This document shows positions 15,147-23,116 of a stretch of DNA of 28,339 nucleotides, one piece after another. This DNA is from Faecalicatena fissicatena (GTDB lineage: Bacteria; Bacillota; Clostridia; Lachnospirales; Lachnospiraceae). The DNA lies in NCBI GenBank assembly GCA_001028025.1, contig LDAQ01000097.1, positions 1 through 28,339 on the forward strand, given 5' to 3'. A program made the position numbers and the translations under genes. The number at the start of each line of letters is the position of its first letter. Position 1 is the first letter of the stretch. Under the pieces are notes generated by a model. That model ran no database searches, was not told the DNA's origin, and was given only the letters and a program-made list of their open reading frames with translations.

Positions 15147-16301
15147 CTAGATCCGCCCATATAGCCGCACTGCCTCATGCATTGCAAGCAGATTCTCCGG
15201 TGGTGTTCCCGGCGATAGATTGTTTGCCTCCTTGATAATAAATTTTCGAGTAAAGGGTTTGACAGCATCCAGAATCAATTTCACCGCATTGGCGATCTCC
15301 TCAGCCGTACCAGTGCGCAGCGTTTCGACATGCACGCCCCCCTTAACCGTTATATCAGGTCCAAGTTCTCGAACCACCTTTCCATGATCAATTGGAAATC
15401 CCGTATCGAATGTACCGGCGTTCAACTCCTTAACCAGAGTGGGGAAAAATCGGGAAGCATCCCCGCAGAGGTGAATCCATCCCGGTTCCTCCCCTGTAGA
15501 CAGTTCCCTCACTATTTTTTTGTGGAACGGCAGAATCAGTTCTGTATAGGTGTCCAGGGACAGCAGGGCGATGCTGTCATCAGCAAACCCAAAGGATTTT
15601 GATTTTTCCGGCTGACCATAATAACGGCGCAGCGCCTTGTTCCTTGCAATCACAGCTTCCGTAATATAGTCCAGCAGCTCCATCATGTAATCCTGATCTA
15701 CATAGAGATCCATACAGGCCTGTGTTGCACCGATCAGGCTGCAGGCGATGGTGAAGGGGCCGTCCGTTCCCATTCCCGCCATTCCCGGTTTCCCCAGCGG
15801 TTTCCCCTTGTATGTGAACCCTTCCTTCTGTTTTTTTAAAAGAAACTCATAGTGGGACAGAAGTGTACTCACGATTCCGCCGAGAGGATCCGTCAGGGGA
15901 TCCGTATTTTTCAGCAGATCATACTTTGTCGTTTCATCCGCACACACTTTTGTTCCCGGCTCATTGCACCCGTGGAACGCGACTTCGCAGCCCAGGCTGG
16001 CTGCTTCCAGTACATTCTGGAAATCCGGGTACGGCGTAATCTCCTGCAGATTCTCAAATCCCATGATGCGGTCGCTGATGAGCGATTCCGCACAGTATTC
16101 CTGAAACTGACATTGGATCTCCAGCATAGTTTGCGGATTCTGCATGTATTCCTCAAACGTTATCCGCCGCAGATTCAGCTTTGGGTCAGAGATGATCATA
16201 CGTGGATTCATCGAAAGCTCCATCATGATACGCTCACATTTTCTTTCTTCCGCCTGCTGCAAAAGCCTGCGGACTTCATCATTATGTCTCTCATAATTCA
16301 T
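15147..16301 (-). CDS. URO-D family protein (uroporphyrinogen decarboxylase/MtaA-like fold), substrate unknown
   Basis: The protein has 384 residues and a URO-D type barrel. The family includes uroporphyrinogen decarboxylase and the corrinoid methyltransferases MtaA, MtbA and CmuA. Visible landmarks are the central GTDGPFTIACSLIG, then HLCGDASRFFP with H277 and C279, and the C-terminal SPGTPPENLLAM. H277-x-C279 matches the first two zinc ligands of MtaA-type methyltransferases. The third Cys, expected just before the SPGTP segment, appears to be replaced (FIIKEANN), so classical zinc thiolate chemistry is doubtful. AAGGAG precedes the ATG by about 9 nt. The gene diverges from an AraC regulator, a pairing typical of inducible catabolic genes in gut Clostridia. 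No corrinoid protein or heme-synthesis genes lie nearby, so a heme role is unlikely. Confidence 0.8.
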   Translation of the reverse strand: MNYERHNDEVRRLLQQAEERKCERIMMELSMNPRMIISDPKLNLRRITFEEYMQNPQTMLEIQCQFQEYCAESLISDRIMGFENLQEITPYPDFQNVLEAASLGCEVAFHGCNEPGTKVCADETTKYDLLKNTDPLTDPLGGIVSTLLSHYEFLLKKQKEGFTYKGKPLGKPGMAGMGTDGPFTIACSLIGATQACMDLYVDQDYMMELLDYITEAVIARNKALRRYYGQPEKSKSFGFADDSIALLSLDTYTELILPFHKKIVRELSTGEEPGWIHLCGDASRFFPTLVKELNAGTFDTGFPIDHGKVVRELGPDITVKGGVHVETLRTGTAEEIANAVKLILDAVKPFTRKFIIKEANNLSPGTPPENLLAMHEAVRLYGRI

Positions 16302-16443
16302 AGTAACACGCTCCTTTTCTACACTTTATACTACCAGTGTATATTCGAATCCGCAGCCTGTCTTTCAGGATATAATCATACTCCGATTCTATACGTCCTT
16401 TCGGCCTTCCACATTAGACCATCCATACATTTCGCAGGCCAAA

Positions 16444-16472
16444 TTGACATTTTTTCTCTACCATGATACAGT
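16444..16472 (+). promoter_or_regulatory. Promoter of the AraC-family gene
   Basis: A consensus -35 TTGACA (16444-16449) is followed after 17 bp by TACAGT (16467-16472), a 4-of-6 match to the -10 box. The leader would be about 100 nt. The 276 bp between the divergent URO-D and AraC genes also contain TATAC/GTATA half-sites near 16328-16344 that might be regulator sites; this is not certain. Confidence 0.5.
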
Positions 16473-16577
16473 GAAAACATATCCCACAGGGCACTCCGTA
16501 ATACATGCCCTGCAGGCTCCGCGGCGTATATAAGCCAATCTCTACGCACTACTGCAATCTTTCCGGAGGTGATCCAA

Positions 16578-17459
16578 ATGAATTCTCAAAATGTTCGAAT
16601 AACCACAGATTTTTCCGGGTTGGCGATCCCCAACCTTCAACTCCTGTCCCGCGTGGAATTCCGCGGATCCGATAACGCTCCGCTGGAGCCGCACCTGCAT
16701 AAGGACTGTTTTGAACTGTGCTACCACTTCGAAGGCCGTCAGCACTATGAGCTGGGAGGCCGCCTGTATGATGTGCACAGCGGCGATATCTTTGTCGCCA
16801 TGCCCAATGAACTGCACAGTACCGGCTTATGGACAGAAGAAAAATCAAAATTCTACTATATCCTCTTTTCCTGCATGCCCGACACCCAAAATTTCCTCGG
16901 CCTGGACGATGCAGCATCCGATTGTATACGCGACACACTTTACTCAATCCAGACACGGTTATTCCGTGGTATTCCCCATTTGAAGAAACTGATGGATGAG
17001 CTGTTATCCATCAGCACAACCCCCTCTCCCTTTTGCCGCGCGAGGACAATCAGTCTTTTGACCGAACTTTTTTATCACTTAACCAGGTTAATGCAGGAGG
17101 AGAACACACGAACCGACACGCTCCCAGAGGATATCAGGACTGTCATCGACTATATGAGCGCACATCTCACGGAGAGCTGCCGTTCAGAATCACTTGCCAG
17201 TCTGATTCATCTGTCGCTGCCCCACTTTCAACGGAAATTCCGGATGAGCACAGGGTTTTCACCCTATGACTACCTGCAGCGCCTGAAAATTGCCAAAGCC
17301 CAGGAGCTGCTTGCAGATTCCGAAATGTCGATCACCGATATTTCGCACTTCCTCGGCTACTCTTCCAGCCAGCATTTTTCCGGTGTATTCAAACAATATA
17401 CCGGTCAGACCCCCTCCGCATTCCGCCGACAGACAAAAGAATGCAGCATGGAGCCTTGA
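16578..17459 (+). CDS. AraC-family transcriptional regulator with N-terminal cupin sensor
   Basis: The protein has 293 residues. An N-terminal cupin-like domain (about 10-140) has PHLHKDCFELCYHFEG and a later Glu-Leu-His (NELHST), the fold that binds small ligands in AraC/RhaS regulators. The C-terminal double helix-turn-helix (about 185-290) has SLASLIHLSLPHFQRKFRMS and the family's signature ITDISHFLGYSSSQHFSGVF followed by GQTPSAFRR. I chose the ATG at 16578 because GGAGG ends 8 nt upstream; the GTG at 16569 overlaps that ribosome site. It is divergent from the URO-D family gene and is probably its activator in response to a small molecule, perhaps a sugar or methylated compound (inference). 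Confidence 0.9.
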   Translation: MNSQNVRITTDFSGLAIPNLQLLSRVEFRGSDNAPLEPHLHKDCFELCYHFEGRQHYELGGRLYDVHSGDIFVAMPNELHSTGLWTEEKSKFYYILFSCMPDTQNFLGLDDAASDCIRDTLYSIQTRLFRGIPHLKKLMDELLSISTTPSPFCRARTISLLTELFYHLTRLMQEENTRTDTLPEDIRTVIDYMSAHLTESCRSESLASLIHLSLPHFQRKFRMSTGFSPYDYLQRLKIAKAQELLADSEMSITDISHFLGYSSSQHFSGVFKQYTGQTPSAFRRQTKECSMEP

Positions 17460-17725
17460 CACGCGCCCAAAATCTTCGAAACTATAGACTCATTATCCAT
17501 ACGGTCACGGTATATGCATTCCTTGACATCCTTAAGTACTTCGCTGTAGCGCTGCATTTTCTGCCCCTCGGACATGGAAATCAGTACAAAATCCAACTCA
17601 TCGGTCAGATCAATCCTAAATACAAAGTTAGAATTACATTTTTTCAACAAAAAAACCACCTCGGAATAGTACTCTATCAGGTATAGAAGTACTGCTTCTA
17701 CTATATATCTGCTGATTCCTGGCAT
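17405..17725 (-). CDS. Doubtful small open frame, possible gene remnant
   Basis: This open frame of 106 codons fills most of the gap between the AraC and TetR genes on the opposite strand and overlaps the end of the AraC gene by 55 bp. Its middle (ISMSEGQKMQRYSEVLKDVK) looks more protein-like than random sequence. There is no ribosome site before the ATG and I recognise no family. It may be a decayed gene or chance. The rest of this 379-bp gap holds only the TetR promoter and operator. Confidence 0.2.
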   Translation of the reverse strand: MPGISRYIVEAVLLYLIEYYSEVVFLLKKCNSNFVFRIDLTDELDFVLISMSEGQKMQRYSEVLKDVKECIYRDRMDNESIVSKILGACQGSMLHSFVCRRNAEGV

Positions 17726-17770
17726 CGTTCTGCGCAGGGAATTAAAAAATCTGAAATAAATCGAGTATAT

Positions 17771-17802
17771 AAATTGACCACTCGGTCAATTTATGTTATG
17801 AT
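17771..17802 (+). promoter_or_regulatory. TetR operator embedded in its own promoter
   Basis: AAATTGACC-ACTC-GGTCAATTT (17771-17792) is a perfect 9-4-9 inverted repeat. Its left arm contains the -35 box TTGACC (17774-17779). After exactly 17 bp comes TATGAT (17797-17802) as the -10 box. A TetR dimer bound here would block RNA polymerase directly. The position, 37 bp before the TetR start codon, and the symmetry make autoregulation of the TetR-antiporter operon very likely. Confidence 0.85.
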
Positions 17803-17838
17803 TACACTCAGTTGTTAATATGATTTGGGAGGTATTTT

Positions 17839-18450
17839 ATGAAACGCAGCGAAAAATCAGAACTTACAGTAGCTAAAATACTCGATGCCGCTATGGTGGA
17901 ATTTGGTATGAATGGATATACTGGCGGTACCGTGAACAATATATGCAAAACCGGTATCAATAAAGGACTTATTTATCACAATTTCAAAGACAAAAATGAT
18001 CTTTATCTGTCTTGTCTTAAAATAAGCTGCGATAAGCTGGTTGTATATGTTGAATCAAAAAATTGCTCAAATGATATGATGCAGTACATGAAAATTCGTA
18101 TGGACTTTTTTATGGAGTACCCAAATGAAGCACATATCCTGTTTGAATCGCTTTTGAATCCTCAGCCCCAGCTGCAGATCGAGATACAAAAAGCAATGCG
18201 GGAATTTGACGCGTTAAATGAACGCATATACCGCAATACGATTAAAAAACTAACGTTGAGAAAAAATGTGACAATGGAGGATGCGATGTCATATTTTCGC
18301 CAGGTGCAGACAATGTTCAACGGGTATTTCAGCAGCCCTGCATATCAAAATATTGCATTAGATGAAAAAGTGAAAATTCACGAAACTAACATTCCGAAAC
18401 TATTTAACTTTATGCTCTATGGAATTGCAAAAGGAGACGATGAAAAATGA
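17839..18450 (+). CDS. TetR/AcrR-family repressor controlling the antiporter operon
   Basis: The protein has 203 residues. The N-terminal helix-turn-helix (about 8-58) shows the TetR pattern: KILDAAMVEFGMNGYTGGTV, then INKGLIYHNFKDKNDLYLSC. The rest is a helical ligand-binding and dimerisation domain with no recognised ligand. GGGAGGT lies upstream of the ATG. The stop overlaps the antiporter start (ATGA at 18447-18450), so the two are translationally coupled. The perfect operator in its promoter indicates self-repression, relieved by a ligand that the antiporter may help the cell handle. Confidence 0.92.
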   Translation: MKRSEKSELTVAKILDAAMVEFGMNGYTGGTVNNICKTGINKGLIYHNFKDKNDLYLSCLKISCDKLVVYVESKNCSNDMMQYMKIRMDFFMEYPNEAHILFESLLNPQPQLQIEIQKAMREFDALNERIYRNTIKKLTLRKNVTMEDAMSYFRQVQTMFNGYFSSPAYQNIALDEKVKIHETNIPKLFNFMLYGIAKGDDEK

Positions 18451-19667
18451 TTATAAATCTTATACAATGGATCGCGACCCTTATTCTTGCATTTTTTGCC
18501 GGAAAATTGATGACAAAAATCAAAATGCCTTCCATTCTGGGATGGCTGATTGTTGGAATGATATTCGGTCCTCATTCCGTCAATCTAATGCCGCAGATCG
18601 TAATGGATTCACAGTGGTACAAAATCATCATTATGTGGATGCAGTGTGCATTTGGATTAATGCTCGGCACGGAATTAAGCTGGAAGAAGCTTAAAAACTT
18701 TGGGAAAGCCCTGGTAATAACAACGCTCACGCAATCACTCGGAACTTTTCTTGTTGTCAGTATTGCTTTTGGTGTGGTATTTACGGTCTCAGGTATCCCT
18801 GTTTATCTCGCATTTGTACTCGGCGGAATAGCTCTTGCTACGGCTCCTGCACCTGCGTTATCTATTGTCAATGAGTTTCATGCAAAAGGCCCCGTGACCG
18901 ATACATTACTGCCGATGGCCGTTCTAGATGATATTGTGGGTATCATTGTTTTTTTCACAGTCAATTCCTTCGTGGCGCGGTCAGTATCCGGCGGCGCTGT
19001 GCCGCTGTATATGATACCTGTTATGATATTTCTGCCCATTCTCATAGGTGCTGTGGTCGGATTTCCTGCAGGGCTCCTGCTGAAGCGGATGAATGCTAAG
19101 GGAAAAACGCTTATTGTACTGCTTGCAGGAATAACCCTGACAGTATTGATTGGATGGCTGCTGAACACCAAAGCGCTTTCCGGTATTACCCTGAACTATA
19201 TGCTCATGGGTGTTTCGTTCTCTGCCACATTTACAAATATGGTAGATGAAGACAGGTTAGATAGTATAAACAATTGGTTTGCACCAATCCTCGCTGTGTC
19301 GCTGCTCGCCGCCATTGTGGATTTAGGTGCTCCTCTTGATTACCATCTGATTCTCGGCGCAGGGCTCTATACTTTTATCTATATTGCGTCAAGGGCTTTC
19401 GGCAAGTATTTTGGCGCAAGACTGGGTGCTAAAGCAACCAAAATGCCCGATACCGTGAAAAAATATCTCGGCTTGACACTGCTGCCCCATTCCGGAGTTT
19501 CGCTTGTTTTTACAGGGATTATCTGTACGGTTCTTGCACCTGCGGAGCCAGGGCTTGCGCAGATCGTGCAGGGGACAGTCGCTGCCGCTGCGGTAATTAA
19601 TGAATTTATTGCGGTTGTAGCTGCTAAGAGAGGGTTTCAGCTTGCGGGGGAAATTAAGAAGGCATGA
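18447..19667 (+). CDS. Cation/proton antiporter (CPA2 family, NapA/Kef-type)
   Basis: This 406-residue inner-membrane protein has about 12-13 helices covering the Na+/H+ exchanger fold. The N-terminus has the typical MPSILGWLIVGMIFGP. The ion-binding site is the Asp-Asp pair D161-D162 in LPMAVLDDIVGI, as in electrogenic CPA2 antiporters such as NapA, preceded by ATAPAPALSIVNEF, the broken-helix region. It lacks the C-terminal TrkA-N (RCK) domain of Kef potassium channels, so it is a stand-alone transporter of normal length for the group. It is coupled to the upstream TetR gene and controlled by the operator at 17771-17792. Na+ or K+ exchange for protons is likely; the true substrate could also be an unusual cation, because TetR control points to a specific inducer. 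Confidence 0.87.
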   Translation: MIINLIQWIATLILAFFAGKLMTKIKMPSILGWLIVGMIFGPHSVNLMPQIVMDSQWYKIIIMWMQCAFGLMLGTELSWKKLKNFGKALVITTLTQSLGTFLVVSIAFGVVFTVSGIPVYLAFVLGGIALATAPAPALSIVNEFHAKGPVTDTLLPMAVLDDIVGIIVFFTVNSFVARSVSGGAVPLYMIPVMIFLPILIGAVVGFPAGLLLKRMNAKGKTLIVLLAGITLTVLIGWLLNTKALSGITLNYMLMGVSFSATFTNMVDEDRLDSINNWFAPILAVSLLAAIVDLGAPLDYHLILGAGLYTFIYIASRAFGKYFGARLGAKATKMPDTVKKYLGLTLLPHSGVSLVFTGIICTVLAPAEPGLAQIVQGTVAAAAVINEFIAVVAAKRGFQLAGEIKKA

Positions 19668-19706
19668 TTAGAGGGGGACTTGATCATTCAAGTCCCCCCC
19701 TAATCA
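19665..19706. terminator. Hairpin between the convergent antiporter and permease genes
   Basis: Arms 19665-19683 and 19688-19706 pair over 19 positions with one mismatch around a TCAT loop; the core is GGGGGACTTGA/TCAAGTCCCCC. The antiporter stop codon is part of the left arm. Neither side has a clear T-run, so termination in both directions is likely from position and stem strength but not certain. Confidence 0.6.
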
Positions 19707-19714
19707 TAAATATC

Positions 19715-22339
19715 CTAATCCACTTTCTGTAATTCTTCCACTACACTGCCAGAATTTCCAAACCGGAATGCCAGATACGGCACCAGTACTCCCAGTAATA
19801 TCAGAACCGGGAATACAATCAGCATCGGGGTAATGACAAATTCATACTTCATAAACCACATTCCTTCCGACAACTTCCTGACTATGGTCAAAGAGAGCAT
19901 ACATCCCGCTGCCAGAGAAAATACAATGGTAAGAAGTGCATAATAAAGTCCTTCCGCGATCACCAGTTTTGTCAGCTGCCGCCTTGTCATACCGATTGCC
20001 TGCATCATGGCAAACTCCCTCTGCCTTGAAATAATTCCCGTCAATATAGAGTTAATAAAGTTAAGTATCCCAATAAATCCAATTACAAATGCGAGGGAGC
20101 CTCCCACCATCAGGAACATTCCTGTTATGGATGAGAATTGTTCTTCATACTGCAGTTTTGACGAGTAATCCATAAGCGGTTCACGGCTTTTGGTATAGCT
20201 GTCCAGCCAGGCATCCACATCCCGGTCTTTTCCCTCCTCCACATTGAACGAGCAGCTCATAAGGAACTTATCAGACAGTATTTCTTTAAAGAAGTCCGAA
20301 CTTACATAATACTTAAATTCAGAGCTGAGCCGGTTGGTAAGGTTCCAGTAATCATCTTTAATGACCGACAGGACCGTGACCTCCTTCTCCTTATATTCTC
20401 CATTTCTATCCGTATACGAGAGTGTGATCTTATCCCCCGGCTGGTGCATGACTTTATCCTCATACACTTCCCCTTTATCACCAATTGATGTAGAATAGAT
20501 GATGTAATCTCCTGTGGCAAGTTTTTGCCGTATCGTATCCACGTCGCTCTCGCCCTTCCACACTTTCATTTCATCCAGAATAAAGTCCTCCACACCGTAA
20601 AACATGGATGCATAATCCCCGTTCTCCGTCTGTGGAATTGGAATAAAATGTTTCCCATAGTTCTCTCCAATTTCCCCTGACTCATTCACGTCATATCCCG
20701 AAGGAATGGTTAGCCCCTCTTTCTTAACCCCTACTTTTCCATTGGCAGCATAGATTCGTCCGCCCTCCTCAAACCCGTCAATGTCCTGGCATGCCTCTAT
20801 AAAGGATTCCGTAAGGCTTTCCTCTGCAGCCAATTCTTCTGAGCCTCCATGATAATATTCTGTATTAAAATATCTTGCATTGGCAATTAAAAAATCGGAA
20901 CTCGTAAAGCTTCTCAGAAACATATCCATATCAAAAGAATTCGTGACCGTGAATACACTGTTTAAAAGCACCACCGCCAGTGATAATGATACAATGATAA
21001 TCGCTGTTTTCCCTTTACTTCTTCCCAAATTAGAAAGTGCCATCCGCCAGATCTTGCCACCGCCGGAAGAACGCTTCCCTTTCTTCTTTGCCTTCATCCC
21101 TTCCGTAAAACGCAGCGCCTCAATAGGAGAAACCTTTGCCGCCAGTCTTGCCGGATGCCCGGTAGATATGAATACTGTGATCAATGAAAATACCGCAGCG
21201 CCGATAAAAATAACCGGGCTTACCGGAATCTGGGTTTCTCCCGGTGCTACTGTCCCGGTAGAATTCAAAATAGCAGGCAGCAGCGCTTTTCCCACGAAAA
21301 AACCGGCCAAAAGTCCGATGGGGATCCCTATGACAGAGAGTTTCAACGCCTGCCTGCGGATAATCTTCTTAATCTGACGCCCTGTCGTCCCGATTGTTTT
21401 AAGCAGCCCGTAGTAGCGGATATCTTTCATGATTGAAATGCGGAATATATTATATATAATCAGGTAGCCGGTAATCAGGATCAGCACAAGAGCTCCCGCA
21501 ACAGCGCCCACGGTGGTGGGGTCTGTGTCTGCCCCGTCAGAAACATATGCCCAGTTGGCATTGCTGGCTATATAATTATCATCGCCCGTTTCCGTTGAGA
21601 ATCCACTTTCTGTCAGCACTTGATCCAGCTTTTTCTGGATACCTAAGCTATTGGAAAATATAACATCCATCCGGATTGCACCTATCGTGGAGCCAGTGTC
21701 ATCTTGTCCCTTATACGCAAGCTCCTGTGCATATTTATCCACGTAGGCTTCGGATACCAGGGCAAATCCCACATCCAGTGCCGGATCTGATTTTATAACC
21801 CCTGACACCGTAAATGTACGCTCTGTTATGGTTTCATCATAACTGTACAGCTGCAGATCCAGAGTGACTTTCTGTCCCGGCACTTTTGGAAGTCCCAAAA
21901 GCTCCATAGAGGTCTCATCCAGCAGGATTTCGTCTGCCGCTTTCGGTGCTTTTCCCTCTATGATGTCTATAAAACAGTGCGGGTAGGCTTTTTCCGGATA
22001 GTACCAGGCCTCGGCATGACGCTTTAAAAATTCCGGATTCCGGACATAATCCGCCACAAGCCGGCATGGCATGCTCTCTTTAATCAGCGGGTGTACTTTA
22101 AGCTTCTCATACTCCTCCTGTGTCAGCTCTTTGAAAACCCCGTGTGCATCGCCGCCGGACTGCCTTGCCGTCTGTCTCTGGAAGGTATATACGGTCCCAA
22201 TGCCTACAGAAAACAATGCCGAAAACAACATTGATGTCAGTGCAATTGCAACCACGGCTATCAGATTCCTTGTTCTATTTATTCTAAAACTTTTGTCTGA
22301 AAGGCGGCGGATCACCTCTTTATTCTTCACCTTACGCAT
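19715..22339 (-). CDS. FtsX-type ABC transporter permease, module 2
   Basis: The protein has 874 residues with the same architecture as the module 1 permease: an N-terminal helix (about 27-45), an external domain to about 270, three FtsX helices (about 273-300, 328-350, 372-395), a basic linker, a helix near 440-460, a second external domain (about 465-745) and three final helices. Its last FtsX block has the family pattern SRQREFAMMQAIGMTRRQL, matching SRKKELEVMESLGMTQRQK in module 1. I chose the ATG at 22339, which overlaps the ATPase stop by 8 bp; a GTG three codons upstream is the alternative. It is probably part of a peptide-antibiotic sensing and resistance transporter, like module 1. 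The ligand is unknown. Confidence 0.85.
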   Translation of the reverse strand: MRKVKNKEVIRRLSDKSFRINRTRNLIAVVAIALTSMLFSALFSVGIGTVYTFQRQTARQSGGDAHGVFKELTQEEYEKLKVHPLIKESMPCRLVADYVRNPEFLKRHAEAWYYPEKAYPHCFIDIIEGKAPKAADEILLDETSMELLGLPKVPGQKVTLDLQLYSYDETITERTFTVSGVIKSDPALDVGFALVSEAYVDKYAQELAYKGQDDTGSTIGAIRMDVIFSNSLGIQKKLDQVLTESGFSTETGDDNYIASNANWAYVSDGADTDPTTVGAVAGALVLILITGYLIIYNIFRISIMKDIRYYGLLKTIGTTGRQIKKIIRRQALKLSVIGIPIGLLAGFFVGKALLPAILNSTGTVAPGETQIPVSPVIFIGAAVFSLITVFISTGHPARLAAKVSPIEALRFTEGMKAKKKGKRSSGGGKIWRMALSNLGRSKGKTAIIIVSLSLAVVLLNSVFTVTNSFDMDMFLRSFTSSDFLIANARYFNTEYYHGGSEELAAEESLTESFIEACQDIDGFEEGGRIYAANGKVGVKKEGLTIPSGYDVNESGEIGENYGKHFIPIPQTENGDYASMFYGVEDFILDEMKVWKGESDVDTIRQKLATGDYIIYSTSIGDKGEVYEDKVMHQPGDKITLSYTDRNGEYKEKEVTVLSVIKDDYWNLTNRLSSEFKYYVSSDFFKEILSDKFLMSCSFNVEEGKDRDVDAWLDSYTKSREPLMDYSSKLQYEEQFSSITGMFLMVGGSLAFVIGFIGILNFINSILTGIISRQREFAMMQAIGMTRRQLTKLVIAEGLYYALLTIVFSLAAGCMLSLTIVRKLSEGMWFMKYEFVITPMLIVFPVLILLGVLVPYLAFRFGNSGSVVEELQKVD

Positions 22340-23018
22340 GGCTTTCACCGCCTTTGCCTATCACCTTTCCGTCCTCAATCCGTACAATTCTGTCTGAAAG
22401 CTGGGCAATCCCCTCATTGTGGGTAATCATTACCATGGTCTGCCCGTACCGCTGGCTTGTAATCTTCATCAGGCTTAACACATCCTGGCTTGTGGCAGAA
22501 TCCAGATTCCCCGTAGGCTCATCCGCCAGGATAATGGCCGGCTTCGATGCCAGCGCCCTTGCAATGGCCACCCTCTGCTGCTGTCCTCCTGATAGCTGTG
22601 AGGGCAGACTATAGGTCTTTTCGCTAAGCCCCAGTGTTTTAATGACTTCTTTTACGAACGCCTTGTCAACCGGGTTGCCGTCCAGTTCAATGGGAAGGAC
22701 GATATTCTCGTACACATTCAGTACAGGGACAAGGTTAAAGCTCTGGAATATAAACCCGATCTTGCGCCTGCGGAAAATTGTCAGTTCCTCATCCTTCAGA
22801 GCAAAAATATCTTTTCCGTCCACATATACTGTCCCTTCCGTAGGCCGGTCAAGTCCCCCCAGCATATGCAGAAGCGTAGATTTTCCGGACCCACTGGTCC
22901 CTACGATCGATAGGAATTCCCCTTTCTCTACACTAAGGTCTATCCCGTCCAGGGCTTTTACAAGGATTGCATCTTTCCCATAATATTTTTTCAGATTCTC
23001 TGTCTTTAATACAGCCAT
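22332..23018 (-). CDS. ABC transporter ATP-binding protein, module 2 (MacB/BceA-like)
   Basis: This 228-residue ATPase has Walker A GTSGSGKS (40-47), the signature LSGGQQQRVAIARAL, Walker B IILADEPTGNLDS and the switch His in MVMITHNEG. It is clearly homologous to the module 1 ATPase, with long identical stretches such as NLVPVL and ENIVLP and the same length before Walker A. AAGGAGGA precedes the ATG. It overlaps the permease gene, so the two form a unit. The 98 bp between it and the kinase gene contain a pair of AATCCTWA repeats 22 bp apart that may be regulator sites. Confidence 0.93.
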   Translation of the reverse strand: MAVLKTENLKKYYGKDAILVKALDGIDLSVEKGEFLSIVGTSGSGKSTLLHMLGGLDRPTEGTVYVDGKDIFALKDEELTIFRRRKIGFIFQSFNLVPVLNVYENIVLPIELDGNPVDKAFVKEVIKTLGLSEKTYSLPSQLSGGQQQRVAIARALASKPAIILADEPTGNLDSATSQDVLSLMKITSQRYGQTMVMITHNEGIAQLSDRIVRIEDGKVIGKGGESHA

Positions 23019-23059
23019 TTGTCATCCTCCTTACTTTTATATCCTCTATATTACGGGTC

Positions 23060-23089
23060 AATCCTTACCACATTCTGTCCGAATCCTAA
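23060..23089. promoter_or_regulatory. Direct repeats upstream of the module 2 ABC genes
   Basis: AATCCTTA (23060-23067) and AATCCTAA (23082-23089) are near-identical and lie on the same face of the helix, 22 bp apart. They fall in the short gap between the kinase and ATPase genes, where Bce-type systems place their regulated promoter. Binding by the module 2 regulator is inference; no strong -35 box was found, as expected for an activated promoter. Confidence 0.3.
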
Positions 23090-23116
23090 CAGTTTTGATA
23101 GATTTTAAGCCAAATC

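Noticed and set aside
15852..16466. Plus-strand 204-codon frame opposite the URO-D gene
   Set aside because: It runs through the start of the URO-D gene and the divergent promoter region; the URO-D frame has clear family motifs.
20880..21377. Plus-strand 165-codon frame within permease 2
   Set aside because: It is antisense to the FtsX coding region and shows no independent gene signals.
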